Shown piece after piece: positions 8,067-16,726 of a DNA stretch of 64,000 nucleotides (positions are counted from its first letter, which is position 1; each line of letters opens with the position of its first letter). The stretch covers positions 1,328,001-1,392,000 of the forward strand of contig NZ_CP141944.1 of NCBI RefSeq assembly GCF_035658495.1, written 5' to 3'. Both the position numbers and the translations under genes were made by a program. The notes below the pieces were generated by a model. That model was not told the origin of the DNA, did no database searches, and saw nothing but the letters and a program-made list of their open reading frames with translations. This DNA comes from Novosphingobium sp. RL4. Lineage in GTDB: Bacteria > Pseudomonadota > Alphaproteobacteria > Sphingomonadales > Sphingomonadaceae.

Positions 8067-9308
8067 TTGATCCTATCCCCTTTCGAATGGACCATCGCCA
8101 AGCGCTACATGCTGCCCGGCAAGGGCGAGCGCTTCATTGCTCTGGTCGCCGGCATCAGCCTGGCAGCAGTCATGCTCGGCGTGGCCGCGCTGGTCATCGT
8201 CATGAGCGTGATGAACGGCTTTCGCGCCGAGCTTTTCGACAAGATCGTCGGCCTCAACGGTCATGCGATCATTCAGGCCTATGGCAGCCGTCTGGATGAC
8301 TGGCAGGGCGTTCTCAGGGACGTTAGGGCCACTCCAGGTGTCGTTCAGGCCTCGCCGCTGATCGAACAGCCGCTGATGACGACGTTCAACGGCCGGGTCG
8401 AGGGTATCCTCGTGCGCGGCAATACGAACGAGGATCTCGGCCGGCTGCGGGACAAGGTGCAGTCCGGCAATCTCTCCGAGTTGAAGACCGGGAGCGACAA
8501 TGTCGCCATCGGCTCGCAACTGGCGCAGAACCTCGGCGCGCAGATCGGCGATACGATCACGATCATCAACCCGCTCGGGCGCTCGACCCCGTTCGGCACG
8601 GTTCCGCGGCAAATCGCATATCGTGTGGCGGCGATCTTCGAGATCGGCGTCTATGACTATGATAAAGCCTATGTGGTCATGCCGATGCAGGACGCGCAGA
8701 CGCTCATGCTCACCGGCGACACCATCGGCATGATCGAGGTGACGACCACCAACCCCGACAAGGTCGGCGAAATCCTCGCCCCGCTCAGCCGGAAGCTGGC
8801 GGGCCGCGCCATCGTCACGGACTGGAAGACGATCAACGCATCGCTCTTCGAGGCGCTTGCCGTGGAGCGGGTGGCGATGTTCGTGGTGCTTTCCATCATC
8901 GTGCTGGTGGCAGTGTTCAATATCCTGTCGTCGCTCATCATGCTGGTGCGCGCCAAGACCCGCGACATCGCGATCCTGCGCACCATGGGCGCGACACGGC
9001 GCTCGTTGCTGAAAGTCTTCGTGACGACCGGCTTCTGCATCGGGGCGCTGGGAACCGTGGCGGGCGTGCTGCTGGGCTTCGTGTTCCTGTATTTTCGCCA
9101 GCCCATCGTCCATCTGGTCGAGATATTGACCGGACAGAACCTCTGGGATCCTTCGATCCGGTTCCTCACCGAACTGCCTTCGCGTCCCGATCCTTTCGAA
9201 ATCGTGGTGATCTGTGTGATGGCGCTGATCTTCAGCTTCCTTGCCACGCTCTATCCGGCCTTCAAGGCGGCGAGCACCGATCCCGTGCAGGTGCTGCGTT
9301 ATGAATGA
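8067..9308 (+). CDS. lolC: Lipoprotein-releasing ABC transporter permease (LolC/LolE family)
   Basis: Predicted 413-residue inner-membrane subunit of the LolCDE complex, which extracts mature outer-membrane lipoproteins from the inner membrane. It has one N-terminal transmembrane helix ([20 protein letters not shown]), then a large periplasmic MacB-like domain. Three C-terminal helices include [20 protein letters not shown] and the conserved [14 protein letters not shown] coupling region. Homologues begin at (M)ILSPFEW, matching the TTG at 8067; an ATG at 8022 would add 15 residues and has no better ribosome site. The stop overlaps the lolD start by 8 bases. Only one permease gene is present, so the complex either uses a homodimer, as in LolF-type systems, or takes a partner from elsewhere. 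Confidence 0.88.
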   Translation: MILSPFEWTIAKRYMLPGKGERFIALVAGISLAAVMLGVAALVIVMSVMNGFRAELFDKIVGLNGHAIIQAYGSRLDDWQGVLRDVRATPGVVQASPLIEQPLMTTFNGRVEGILVRGNTNEDLGRLRDKVQSGNLSELKTGSDNVAIGSQLAQNLGAQIGDTITIINPLGRSTPFGTVPRQIAYRVAAIFEIGVYDYDKAYVVMPMQDAQTLMLTGDTIGMIEVTTTNPDKVGEILAPLSRKLAGRAIVTDWKTINASLFEALAVERVAMFVVLSIIVLVAVFNILSSLIMLVRAKTRDIAILRTMGATRRSLLKVFVTTGFCIGALGTVAGVLLGFVFLYFRQPIVHLVEILTGQNLWDPSIRFLTELPSRPDPFEIVVICVMALIFSFLATLYPAFKAASTDPVQVLRYE

Positions 9309-9975
9309 TCCCGTAGTCCGTCTCGACAACCTGACCCGCAGTTTCGAGCAAGGCGGCGTCCGCATCGACGTGCTGCGCGGTGTCGACCTGACCGTTCAGC
9401 CCGGCGAGATCGTGGCGCTGCTCGGCCCTTCGGGTTCGGGCAAGTCGACCATGCTTCAGGCCATCGGCCTTCTCGAGGGCGGTTTCGGCGGCCGCATCGA
9501 GATTGCGGGGATCGACGCGTCCAAGCTCGGCAAGGACCGCCGCGCGGCCGTGCGGCGGGACCATATCGGGTTCGTCTACCAGTTCCACCACCTGCTGCCC
9601 GATTTCAACGCGATCGAGAATGTGGTGCTGCCGCAGCTCATTACCGGCAAGTCGCGGGAAGAGTGCGAGCAGCGGGCCACCGAACTGCTTGCGGCGCTTG
9701 GGCTGGGCCAGCGGCTCGAACACCGGCCAAGCAAGCTTTCGGGCGGGGAGCAGCAGCGCGTGGCCGTTGCCCGTGCGCTTGCCAACCGCCCGCGGCTGGT
9801 GCTGGCCGACGAGCCGACCGGCAATCTTGACGAGAAAACGGCGGACAAGGTCTTTGCGCAGTTCCTGGAACTGGTGCGCGGGCAGGGCAGTGCGGCGCTT
9901 GTGGCTACTCACAACGAGCGTCTCGCGGCGGCGATGGACCGCGTGGTAAGACTTCACGAAGGCGTGCTGACCTGA
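9301..9975 (+). CDS. lolD: Lipoprotein-releasing system ATP-binding protein
   Basis: 224-residue ABC ATPase that powers the adjacent LolC/E permease. Motifs in order: Walker [10 protein letters not shown] near residue 43, Q-loop [16 protein letters not shown] near 96, signature [15 protein letters not shown] near 148, Walker [13 protein letters not shown] near 170 and H-loop ATHNE near 204. The Q-loop with 'FHHLLPDF' and 'NAIENV' is typical of LolD rather than of other small ABC ATPases. The start is the ATG at 9301, embedded in the last codons of the permease gene (ATGAATGA arrangement). This implies translational coupling and balanced production of the two subunits. Confidence 0.93.
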   Translation: MNDPVVRLDNLTRSFEQGGVRIDVLRGVDLTVQPGEIVALLGPSGSGKSTMLQAIGLLEGGFGGRIEIAGIDASKLGKDRRAAVRRDHIGFVYQFHHLLPDFNAIENVVLPQLITGKSREECEQRATELLAALGLGQRLEHRPSKLSGGEQQRVAVARALANRPRLVLADEPTGNLDEKTADKVFAQFLELVRGQGSAALVATHNERLAAAMDRVVRLHEGVLT

Positions 9976-10051
9976 CATTCTGACAGGGAACATCGCAGGC
10001 TTTCGGCGCGTTTTACCACCAGAGGCAAAAAGCGCGCGAAAGGAGCGTTGT

Positions 10052-10336
10052 ATGAGCGACTTTCCTACTACCATCCAAGGCCTTCCTGCCGGCGAGAGCC
10101 CGGGCTGGAACGACGGTGCCGAATTGCACAAGACGGCCGACGGTGGCGGTTTGTTCAACGTATTCAAGGGTATCCGCCGGGATACGGTGGCAAACCTGAT
10201 CCGTTATGTCATGCATCTGCCTGAAGCGGATCAGGCTGGCTATGCCGTCCAGAAGGATGGTGACAGGCTATTGGAAATCGGGGACATTCGCCGTCTCTAT
10301 CGAAGGACGGACTTCCCACATGGCATCACCGGCTGA
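10052..10336 (+). CDS. Small conserved protein of unknown function
   Basis: 94 residues with a good ribosome site (AAAGGAG, 10 bases before ATG 10052). It is mostly hydrophilic: PTTIQGLPAGESPGWNDGAE, then a helix-like middle (NVFKGIRRDTVANLIRYVMH) and a tail KDGDRLLEIGDIRRLYRRTD. There is no signal peptide, cysteine pair or known motif. It is sandwiched between lolD (75 bases upstream) and the glutathione peroxidase gene, which it overlaps by 17 bases, so it may be part of the peroxidase transcript. I do not recognise the family; an open frame with a strong ribosome site and the translational overlap support it being real. Confidence 0.65.
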   Translation: MSDFPTTIQGLPAGESPGWNDGAELHKTADGGGLFNVFKGIRRDTVANLIRYVMHLPEADQAGYAVQKDGDRLLEIGDIRRLYRRTDFPHGITG

Positions 10337-10817
10337 TCCTCGAACGATCGCGGATTTTGAAGCGATATTGCCGAATGGCGAGGCGGTCAGTCTTGCTGAA
10401 AAGTTCGGCAAGGTGCTGCTCGTCGTAAACACGGCCAGCAAGTGCGGGTTCACGCCGCAGTATGCGGGCCTTGAAACGCTCTGGAAAAAGTACCGCGAGA
10501 GCGGGTTCGAGGTGATCGCATTTCCCTGCAACCAGTTCGGCTCTCAGGAGCCGGGCTCGGCTGAAGAAATCGCGGAATTCTGCGACATCAACTTTGGCCT
10601 CTCATTTCCCCTGATGGGCAAGGTGGCCGTCAATGGTGATGATGCCTCGCCGCTTTGGAAATGGCTCAAGGCCGAGGCGCCGGGGCTGCTCGGCAGCAAG
10701 TCGGTGAAATGGAACTTCACGAAGTTCCTGATCGGGCGCGACGGCAAGGTCGTGCGCCGCTATGCCCCCACCGATAAGCCGGAATCACTGGAAAAGGACA
10801 TCGAGGCGCTGCTGTAG
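10320..10817 (+). CDS. Glutathione peroxidase family protein
   Basis: 165 residues. The peroxidatic Cys42 lies in NTASKCGFTPQY; the catalytic Gln follows in FPCNQFGSQEPGS and the Trp in KWNFTKFLIGRDG, completing the Cys/Gln/Trp set of this family. The peroxidatic position is cysteine, not selenocysteine. A second cysteine in FPCNQFG and another in EFCDINFG could serve as the resolving residue, so the enzyme may use thioredoxin rather than glutathione, as most bacterial members do. The ATG at 10320 begins MASPADPRTIADFEA. The gene overlaps the upstream small gene by 17 bases. A perfect 12-base inverted repeat spans its stop codon. Confidence 0.9.
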   Translation: MASPADPRTIADFEAILPNGEAVSLAEKFGKVLLVVNTASKCGFTPQYAGLETLWKKYRESGFEVIAFPCNQFGSQEPGSAEEIAEFCDINFGLSFPLMGKVAVNGDDASPLWKWLKAEAPGLLGSKSVKWNFTKFLIGRDGKVVRRYAPTDKPESLEKDIEALL

Positions 10818-10832
10818 TCGGCAGCGCCTCGA
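10801..10832. terminator. Stem-loop spanning the gpx stop codon
   Basis: Perfect 12-base arms (10801-10812 and 10821-10832) enclose an 8-base loop that contains the TAG stop of the peroxidase gene. It sits between two convergent genes and could serve both strands; the plus side is followed by a pyrimidine-rich CCGCTTTCCTC. Confidence 0.55.
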
Positions 10833-10841
10833 CCGCTTTCC

Positions 10842-11474
10842 TCAATAGAATGCGCTATAGATAACGTCCACGACCCGTCGGGTCCGGCGATCCACCAGCA
10901 ACAGGTCAGGGCCGTAGCGAACCCAGTAGTAGCCGGGGGGCGGCGGCCCGACGCCGATCATGGCATAATCCTGGAACAGATAGGTCGAGGACAGGAAGAT
11001 CGCCGGCAGGATCATGTGGATCGACCACCGCCGGTAGCCGTAGCCGCGTGGATAACGATATCCCGGCGCATGCATGGGCCGAAACGTGCTGGGACGGCCG
11101 GCACCCGGTCTATGGGGGTACTTGATGGCCGGCGGGCGGTGGTTCCCGGGGCGATCTGGCCGATTACCGCCGGGTTGCGAGGGCGGCCTCGTCTGGTTTC
11201 CTCCGCCGGGACGAGAGGGCTGAACGTGGTTCCCGCCCGGCCGGGGTGGCTGCGGCTGAGGCCTGTTGCTTCCCGATCCCGGATTCGTCGGGCGGTTCGA
11301 TCCCGCGCCGGGCGGTCTTGTTCCCGGGCCGTGCGAACCGCCGCCGGGCGGCTTAGCGCCCTGCCCATGAGATCCGCCGGGCCGGCTCTGTTGCGCCGTG
11401 GCGGCAAATTCCGTGGGAAGCAGGCTTTCCGGAGCCAGCAGGAACGGGACGAGGGCAAGATAGGCGAATTTCAT
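10842..11474 (-). CDS. Secreted Pro/Gly-rich protein with RcnB-like C-terminal domain
   Basis: 210 residues. Signal peptide at about 1-26 (MKFAYLALVPFLLAPESLLP, then a cleavage region near AATAQ). Residues 28-135 are low complexity, built of repeating Gly, Pro, Ser, Asn and Arg (for example GGGSHGPGTRPPGAGSNRPT), probably disordered in the periplasm. The C-terminal 75 residues contain a hydrophobic stretch followed by GYYWVRYGPDLLLVDRRTRR and VVDVIYSAFY, the pattern of RcnB-type periplasmic domains first linked to nickel/cobalt homeostasis. Many sphingomonad members have no metal link, so function is open. The gene is convergent with the peroxidase gene, with only a stem-loop between. Confidence 0.75.
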   Translation of the reverse strand: MKFAYLALVPFLLAPESLLPTEFAATAQQSRPGGSHGQGAKPPGGGSHGPGTRPPGAGSNRPTNPGSGSNRPQPQPPRPGGNHVQPSRPGGGNQTRPPSQPGGNRPDRPGNHRPPAIKYPHRPGAGRPSTFRPMHAPGYRYPRGYGYRRWSIHMILPAIFLSSTYLFQDYAMIGVGPPPPGYYWVRYGPDLLLVDRRTRRVVDVIYSAFY

Positions 11475-11819
11475 TCACACGTCTCCAGTGCCGCCCGTGA
11501 ACGGGGCAACGACAAATTACGCCGGATCGGCGTGGGTTGTGCATGAATCATCGGGTTCTTGAAGTAACCGGCCGGGAAGAGCCGGTGAGGACAGGAACGG
11601 ATCGAGCATGGCGCGATTTCCTGCTGCTTTCAAGGTAATCCGGCCTGGCGCCAGTCGATGCCCGCGCCTCGGCTGCGTGTGCGATCAACGACATGGGCGC
11701 TTCCGTTCACTCCGGTTCCCCTGTCGGTGCCTGGCGGCCGCATATCGCCTGCTCCTATCCCCCGGCTTATCCCCAGCCCCGCCTTGATTGAGGGGTGGGG
11801 CAATGCCTAAATTCCGCCG
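11475..11819. other. Intergenic region upstream of dnaE
   Basis: 345 bases between the divergent RcnB-like gene and dnaE with no reading frame or RNA gene I can support. The only element I see is a plausible dnaE promoter at its right end. Confidence 0.6.
11784..11812 (+). promoter_or_regulatory. Candidate sigma-70 promoter of dnaE (possibly leaderless)
   Basis: TTGATT at 11784-11789 and CTAAAT at 11807-11812 are separated by 17 bases. Transcription from this promoter would begin at about 11819-11820, on or next to the dnaE ATG. No Shine-Dalgarno sequence precedes that ATG, which fits a leaderless mRNA. Confidence 0.4.
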
Positions 11820-14800
11820 ATGGCTCATGCACCTTTCGTTCCGCTCCGCATCTTCTCGAGTTTCACGATGCTGGACGGTGCGATCGATCCCAAGGCGGCC
11901 GCCAAGCTCGCCAAGGAGCGCAAGTTTCCTGCCGCCGCCATCTGCGATCGCAACGGCCTTTACGGCGCGCCGACTTATGCGCAGGCGTGCAAGGGGGCGG
12001 GGGTTCAGCCGATCGTCGGAACGTTCCTGGCAGTGGCACGGCCGGGTGTGGTGGCGCAGGGGCAGGATCTGCCGATCGACTGGCTTGCCCTTCTTGCCCA
12101 GAGCGAGCAGGGATGGCTCAACTTGTGCGATCTCGTCAGCCGGGCTCACCTCGAACGTCCGCTCGAACTCGATCCCCACGTCCCGCTCGAATCGCTTCGC
12201 GGCCATACCGATGGCCTGATCTGCCTTACCGGCGGCGACGAGGGCGCGCTCGCCCGGCTGTTCGCGGCTGGCAGGTTCGAGGCTGCCGAGAGTTATTGCG
12301 ATACCTTGCAGTCTCTGTTCGGTGACCGCCTCTATATCGAGATCACGCGCACGGGGGAGCAGGTAGAGGACGAAAGCGAGGAAGACCTGATCGCGCTCGC
12401 CTATTCGCGCGACATTCCGCTCGTCGGCACCAATCCGGCGCAATATGCCGAAGCGCAGTTCCATGCCGCGCATGACGCCATGCTCTGTATCGCCAATTCC
12501 ACACAGGTCGATGCGCCCGAGCGCCCTCGGTCCTCGGCCGAGCGTTGGGTCAAGCCGGTCGAGGCGATGCAGGAACTGTTCGCCGACTTGCCCGAGGCGC
12601 TGGCGAATACTCTCGTCGTCGCGCAGCGCTGTGCCTACATGCCTCCGCGCCGCAAGCCGCTGCTGCCCAGCCTTGCAGGCGACCTCGAGGGCGAAGCGCG
12701 GATGCTTGCGGACAACTCGCGCGCCGGCCTGGCGCGGCGGCTTGCACCCTATTGGCCGGATGTGACCGAGGAAGAGCTCGATGCCGCCATGGCCCTTCAG
12801 GGCGAAGAGCGGGAGGCAGCCTATCGCGAACTCGCAGAGCGCGGTGTCACCGAAGACTTCCTCGACTATGCCAAGCGCCTCGACTTCGAAGTGCAGATCA
12901 TCGTCGGTATGGGTTTCCCCGGCTACTTCCTGATCGTTGCCGACTTCATCAAATGGGCCAAGGACAACGACATTCCGGTCGGTCCGGGCCGTGGTTCGGG
13001 CGCGGGTTCGCTGGTCGCCTGGGCATTGACCGTGACCGACCTCGATCCGCTGAAGCTGGGCCTGCTGTTCGAGCGCTTCCTCAATCCCGAACGCGTCTCG
13101 ATGCCTGACTTCGACATCGACTTCTGCGAAACCCGGCGCGGCGAGGTGATCCGCTACGTCCAGCGCAAGTATGGGCACGATCACGTCGCGCAGATCATCA
13201 CGTTCGGCAAGATGAAGGCCCGCGCGGTGCTGCGCGACTGCGGGCGAATCCTGCAGATGGGCTACGGCCGTGTCGACAGTCTCTGCAAGATGGTGCCGAA
13301 CCATCCAACCGATCCCTGGACCCTGACCGAGGCGCTGCATGGAAGGAAGCAGCACGGCGTGACCAAGGATCCGCCGGTCGCCGAATTCCGCCGGGAATAC
13401 GACGTAGACCATGAAGTCAGGCGTCTGGTCGATCTGGCCGTCCAGCTCGAAGGCTTGCCGCGCAACTCTTCGACTCACGCGGCGGGCGTGGTCATCGGGG
13501 ACCGTCCGCTGGCGCAGCTCGTGCCGCTTTACCGCGATCCGCGTTCGGACATGCCGGTGACCCAGTTCGACATGAAGTCGGTGGAAGACACCGGCCTCGT
13601 GAAGTTCGACTTCCTCGGTCTGAAGACGCTTTCCGTGTTGAAGAAGGCCTGCGACCTGCTTGAGCGGCGGGGCATCACGATCAACCTGTCCACGCTCGGC
13701 TGGGACGATCCGGCGGTCTACGAACTGCTCAAGCGCGGCGATACGGTTGGCGTGTTCCAGCTCGAATCGGAAGGGATGCGCCGCACGCTGGCGGCCGTGA
13801 AGCCGACCAATTTCGGCGACATCATCGCGCTCGTCTCGCTCTACCGTCCGGGCCCGATGGACAACATTCCGTTGTTCGGCCGCCGCAAGAACGGGCTGGA
13901 ATCGATCGAATACCCGCACGACAAGCTGGCGGGCATTCTGGGCGAGACTTACGGGATCTTCGTCTATCAGGAGCAGGTCATGCAGGCCGCGCAGATCCTG
14001 GCGGGCTACTCGCTGGGCGACGCCGACCTTCTGCGCCGCGCCATGGGCAAGAAGGTCCAGGCGGAAATGGACAAGCAGCGCCAGCGCTTCGTCGATGGCT
14101 GCAAGGAAGTGTCCGGCATCGATGCGGCCAAGGCCAACGAACTGTTCGACTTGATCGACAAGTTCGCAGGCTACGGCTTCAACAAGTCGCACGCCGCCGC
14201 CTACGCGCTGCTCGCCTACCACACCGCGTGGTTCAAGGCGCATTACCCGCACGAATTCTATGCGGCCTCGATGTGCTTCGACATGCATCAGTCGGAAAAG
14301 CTGGCGATCTTCGTTGACGACGCGCGCCGCAACGGCATCCAGCTCGCCGCGCCCGACATCAACATGTCGGAAGCGGAGTTCTGCGTGGAGGAAACGCCGG
14401 ACAGCCACGCCGTGCGTTATGCGCTCGCCGGTATCCGCAACGTCGGCGAAAAGGCCATGGACGCAATCGTTGCCGAGCGCGAGGCGAACGGCAAGTTCGT
14501 CAGTCTTGACGATGTGTTCCGCCGCGCGCCGGCCGGATCGATGAATCGCCGCCAGCTGGAAAGCCTCGCGGCTGCGGGCGCCTTCGATGGGCTGGAGGCC
14601 AATCGCGCCAAGGTCCTGGCCAACGCCGATACGTTGCTGGCCGAAGCAGACCGTTCTTCCCGTGAGCGAAACAGTGCCCAGCATGGCCTGTTCGGGGGTG
14701 AGGATCACGTCGAGCAGGGCTTGCGCTTCGTCGAGGCGGATCCGTGGAACCGCATGGACCAGATGGCCAAGGAGCGGGAAACGTTCGGCTTCTACTTCGC

Positions 14801-15419
14801 CGCACACCCGGTCGAGCAATTCCGCGCGGTGGCTTCCGCCAACGGCGCGCGCACTTATTCCAGCCTCATGACGGGGGGCGGCGCGGGCCGCACCGGCGCG
14901 GTGATGGCGGCGATGGTCGAGAACGTCCAGAAGCGAAAGACGAAGCGCGGCAAAGATTTCGTCATGGCTGACTTTTCGGACCAGTCCGGCAACTTCTCGG
15001 CCTCCTGCTTCGAGGAGAGCATGGTCGAGAACTTCGTCAAATGGTCGAAGGAGGGGGCATGCGTGCTGCTCAACGTCGAACTGGACAGCCCCAGTCCCGA
15101 CGAGCCGCCGCGCGTCACGGTGCGAAGCGCGCGTCCGTTGAACGAGGTCAAGGCCGATGCCCGGATGCTGCTGTCGCTTGAAATAGACAGTATCGAAGCG
15201 GTTCAGGAACTCGCGATGCTCATGCGTCCGGGGGCGCCCGGCTGCGGCGAGGTTGTCGCCACTTTGCACCTTGGCGAAGGCCGCACCCAGAAAATGCGGC
15301 TAGGCCGCGATTTCGCGCTGGACGGCGACTTTGCCGAGCATCTCTCCAGCATCAAGGGCCTCTCGAATGTCTCGCTTATCGCCAGAAGAGGCCCGGAGGG
15401 CTTGCGCCGGGCGGCTTGA
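11820..15419 (+). CDS. dnaE: DNA polymerase III subunit alpha
   Basis: 1199-residue replicative polymerase. The order is an N-terminal PHP domain (1-270), the polymerase core with GPGRGSGAGSLVAW near 385, catalytic aspartates in MPDFDIDFCETRRGEV near 428, NSSTHAAGVVIGD near 545, and fingers motifs including DLLRRAMGKK near 740. A helix-hairpin-helix and an OB fold follow (TKRGKDFVMADFSDQSGNFS near 1040). The PHP domain lacks the metal-binding histidines: the first motif reads LRIFSSFTMLDGA and the second ICDRNGLYG, so intrinsic PHP nuclease activity is unlikely and proofreading would rest with DnaQ. The length matches alphaproteobacterial DnaE1 and not the error-prone DnaE2. There is no intein. 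ATG 11820 is the only start that keeps the full PHP domain. Confidence 0.95.
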   Translation: MAHAPFVPLRIFSSFTMLDGAIDPKAAAKLAKERKFPAAAICDRNGLYGAPTYAQACKGAGVQPIVGTFLAVARPGVVAQGQDLPIDWLALLAQSEQGWLNLCDLVSRAHLERPLELDPHVPLESLRGHTDGLICLTGGDEGALARLFAAGRFEAAESYCDTLQSLFGDRLYIEITRTGEQVEDESEEDLIALAYSRDIPLVGTNPAQYAEAQFHAAHDAMLCIANSTQVDAPERPRSSAERWVKPVEAMQELFADLPEALANTLVVAQRCAYMPPRRKPLLPSLAGDLEGEARMLADNSRAGLARRLAPYWPDVTEEELDAAMALQGEEREAAYRELAERGVTEDFLDYAKRLDFEVQIIVGMGFPGYFLIVADFIKWAKDNDIPVGPGRGSGAGSLVAWALTVTDLDPLKLGLLFERFLNPERVSMPDFDIDFCETRRGEVIRYVQRKYGHDHVAQIITFGKMKARAVLRDCGRILQMGYGRVDSLCKMVPNHPTDPWTLTEALHGRKQHGVTKDPPVAEFRREYDVDHEVRRLVDLAVQLEGLPRNSSTHAAGVVIGDRPLAQLVPLYRDPRSDMPVTQFDMKSVEDTGLVKFDFLGLKTLSVLKKACDLLERRGITINLSTLGWDDPAVYELLKRGDTVGVFQLESEGMRRTLAAVKPTNFGDIIALVSLYRPGPMDNIPLFGRRKNGLESIEYPHDKLAGILGETYGIFVYQEQVMQAAQILAGYSLGDADLLRRAMGKKVQAEMDKQRQRFVDGCKEVSGIDAAKANELFDLIDKFAGYGFNKSHAAAYALLAYHTAWFKAHYPHEFYAASMCFDMHQSEKLAIFVDDARRNGIQLAAPDINMSEAEFCVEETPDSHAVRYALAGIRNVGEKAMDAIVAEREANGKFVSLDDVFRRAPAGSMNRRQLESLAAAGAFDGLEANRAKVLANADTLLAEADRSSRERNSAQHGLFGGEDHVEQGLRFVEADPWNRMDQMAKERETFGFYFAAHPVEQFRAVASANGARTYSSLMTGGGAGRTGAVMAAMVENVQKRKTKRGKDFVMADFSDQSGNFSASCFEESMVENFVKWSKEGACVLLNVELDSPSPDEPPRVTVRSARPLNEVKADARMLLSLEIDSIEAVQELAMLMRPGAPGCGEVVATLHLGEGRTQKMRLGRDFALDGDFAEHLSSIKGLSNVSLIARRGPEGLRRAA

Positions 15420-15433
15420 CCGCCGGCGCAAGC
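15400..15433. terminator. Stem-loop spanning the dnaE stop codon
   Basis: Long GC-rich inverted repeat (arms about 15400-15414 and 15420-15433, with one bulged base) that includes the dnaE stop at 15417-15419. It lies between dnaE and the convergent small membrane gene. No uridine tract is visible. Confidence 0.45.
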
Positions 15434-15440
15434 GCCAAGC

Positions 15441-15728
15441 TTACCGATTGTTTCGGCTGACGTCCTGAGCGGCGTCCTGGGCGGCGTCGCCAACCTTGTT
15501 GGCGGCCGTGCCGACTTCGTTCGCGGCCTCCGAGATCGCGTTGTCCTTTGCCGTCTCGCTCTCCGTACCCTGGCTGAAGAGATAGATGCCGCCGACTACG
15601 GCGACCAGCAGGATCAGCGCCATCACTATCCCGGTCGCCCCGCCGGACGAGCCGCGCTCGCGAATGATCGTGGTCGTGGTGGTGGGGGCTTCCGGTGCGC
15701 GCTCAGTTGTAACGGTTTCTTCGGTCAT
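15441..15728 (-). CDS. Small single-pass membrane protein
   Basis: 95 residues with a strong ribosome site (AGGAGG, 6 bases before the ATG). The N-terminal 33 residues are Thr/Glu-rich; one transmembrane helix follows (GIVMALILLVAVVGGIYLF, about 34-52). The C-terminal 43 residues are a charged, alanine-rich, probably helical segment with near-repeats (AANEVGTAANKVGDAAQDAA) resembling apolipoprotein- or YtxH-like amphipathic helices. No catalytic motif is present. It may be a stress-related envelope protein, but that is a guess. It is convergent with dnaE and 72 bases upstream of the enoyl-CoA hydratase gene's stop region. Confidence 0.7.
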   Translation of the reverse strand: MTEETVTTERAPEAPTTTTTIIRERGSSGGATGIVMALILLVAVVGGIYLFSQGTESETAKDNAISEAANEVGTAANKVGDAAQDAAQDVSRNNR

Positions 15729-15800
15729 GCAGACCTCCTGTCCTGTCTTATCGTTGGACGGGGAAACGCGTGAAAGCGGCGCAAGGTTTCGTGATCCCGT

Positions 15801-16598
15801 TCAGCGATCCCGGAACTTGGGCGGGCGCTTCTCCCGAAAGGCCGCCAGTCCTTCCGAAAAATCCTCGCTCATCAACATCATGACCTGTTGCCGGTCTTCG
15901 AGCGCCATGGCGTCCGAAAGGGAGCGCGCATCGAGATTGCGGTTTATGCCTTCCTTCGTAAGGCGCAGGCCCATCGGAGAATTGGCCAGCATTTCGCCGG
16001 CCAGCGCCAGCCCACGATCCAGCAGGGAATCCAGCGGAGCGATCTCGCTCAGGAGGCCGCATTGCAGCGCCTTCCCGGCATCCATGAAGCGGCCGGTGAG
16101 CATGTATTCGGTGGCGACGGAAGCGCCCACGATACGGGGCAGGAAGTAGCTGCATCCCAGATCACAGCCGCCAAGGCCGATCTTGATGTAGGCCGCATTC
16201 ATCCTGAGGTCCGGCGCGCCATATCGCACATCGCAGGCCAGCAGGAGCGAAAAACCCGCACCGCAGGCCGCGCCATGGCCGAGGCCGATGATCGGCTGCG
16301 GACAGGCGCGCATCAGTTCCAGCAGCCCTGCGAGGCTCCTTTGCAGGCGCCAGAAGTGCTGAAGTTCGCCCCTAGATGCGTCGTTTTGCCACCCGGAAAG
16401 GTCCAGTCCGGCGCAGAAGTTCCGGCCTGCGCCGCGCAGCAGCACCACCCGCACCTCGGGCCGCTCGGCCAGGCCGGCAAAATAGTCTCGCAGCGCGAAG
16501 GTCATGTTCTCGTCGAGAGCATTGAGGACGTGCGGCCGATCGAGAGTGAGGATCTCCACATCGCCGCGACTATCTACGAGAATGGTGGGTTCCTGCAT
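15801..16598 (-). CDS. Enoyl-CoA hydratase/isomerase family protein
   Basis: 265 residues from ATG 16598 (MQEPTILVD). Crotonase-fold markers: DRPHVLNALDENM near 19, the first oxyanion-hole segment GAGRNFCAGLDLSGW near 60-74 and the second GHGAACGAGFSLLLACDV near 103. NAAYIKIGLGGCDLGCSYFLP near 131 holds the usual position of the catalytic acid, but here it is Gly-Cys-Asp rather than the classical Glu. So whether it is a true hydratase, an isomerase or a hydrolase is uncertain. A close relation to hydratases of unknown substrate in steroid or fatty-acid breakdown clusters is likely. No operon partners are evident. Confidence 0.83.
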   Translation of the reverse strand: MQEPTILVDSRGDVEILTLDRPHVLNALDENMTFALRDYFAGLAERPEVRVVLLRGAGRNFCAGLDLSGWQNDASRGELQHFWRLQRSLAGLLELMRACPQPIIGLGHGAACGAGFSLLLACDVRYGAPDLRMNAAYIKIGLGGCDLGCSYFLPRIVGASVATEYMLTGRFMDAGKALQCGLLSEIAPLDSLLDRGLALAGEMLANSPMGLRLTKEGINRNLDARSLSDAMALEDRQQVMMLMSEDFSEGLAAFREKRPPKFRDR

Positions 16599-16726
16599 GG
16601 CGTCCCCGGTTGGAATGGCACAGGAATCCTCGGGTTCTCCTGATCGGCGATCAAGGTCTGCAATGGCCGGGACAATTGCCTCTCGGGGGCATTCCAAAGG
16701 TGGCTTCAACAGGTGTTGAAACGCCT

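Noticed and set aside
11685..15269. A 1194-codon minus-strand open frame opposite dnaE
   Set aside because: It is a mirror frame of the GC-rich dnaE gene, with no recognisable domain and a composition dominated by His/Arg/Val, typical of antisense artefacts.
11820..15419. Intein or split gene in dnaE
   Set aside because: The frame is continuous with all polymerase motifs in the normal order and no intein motifs appear.
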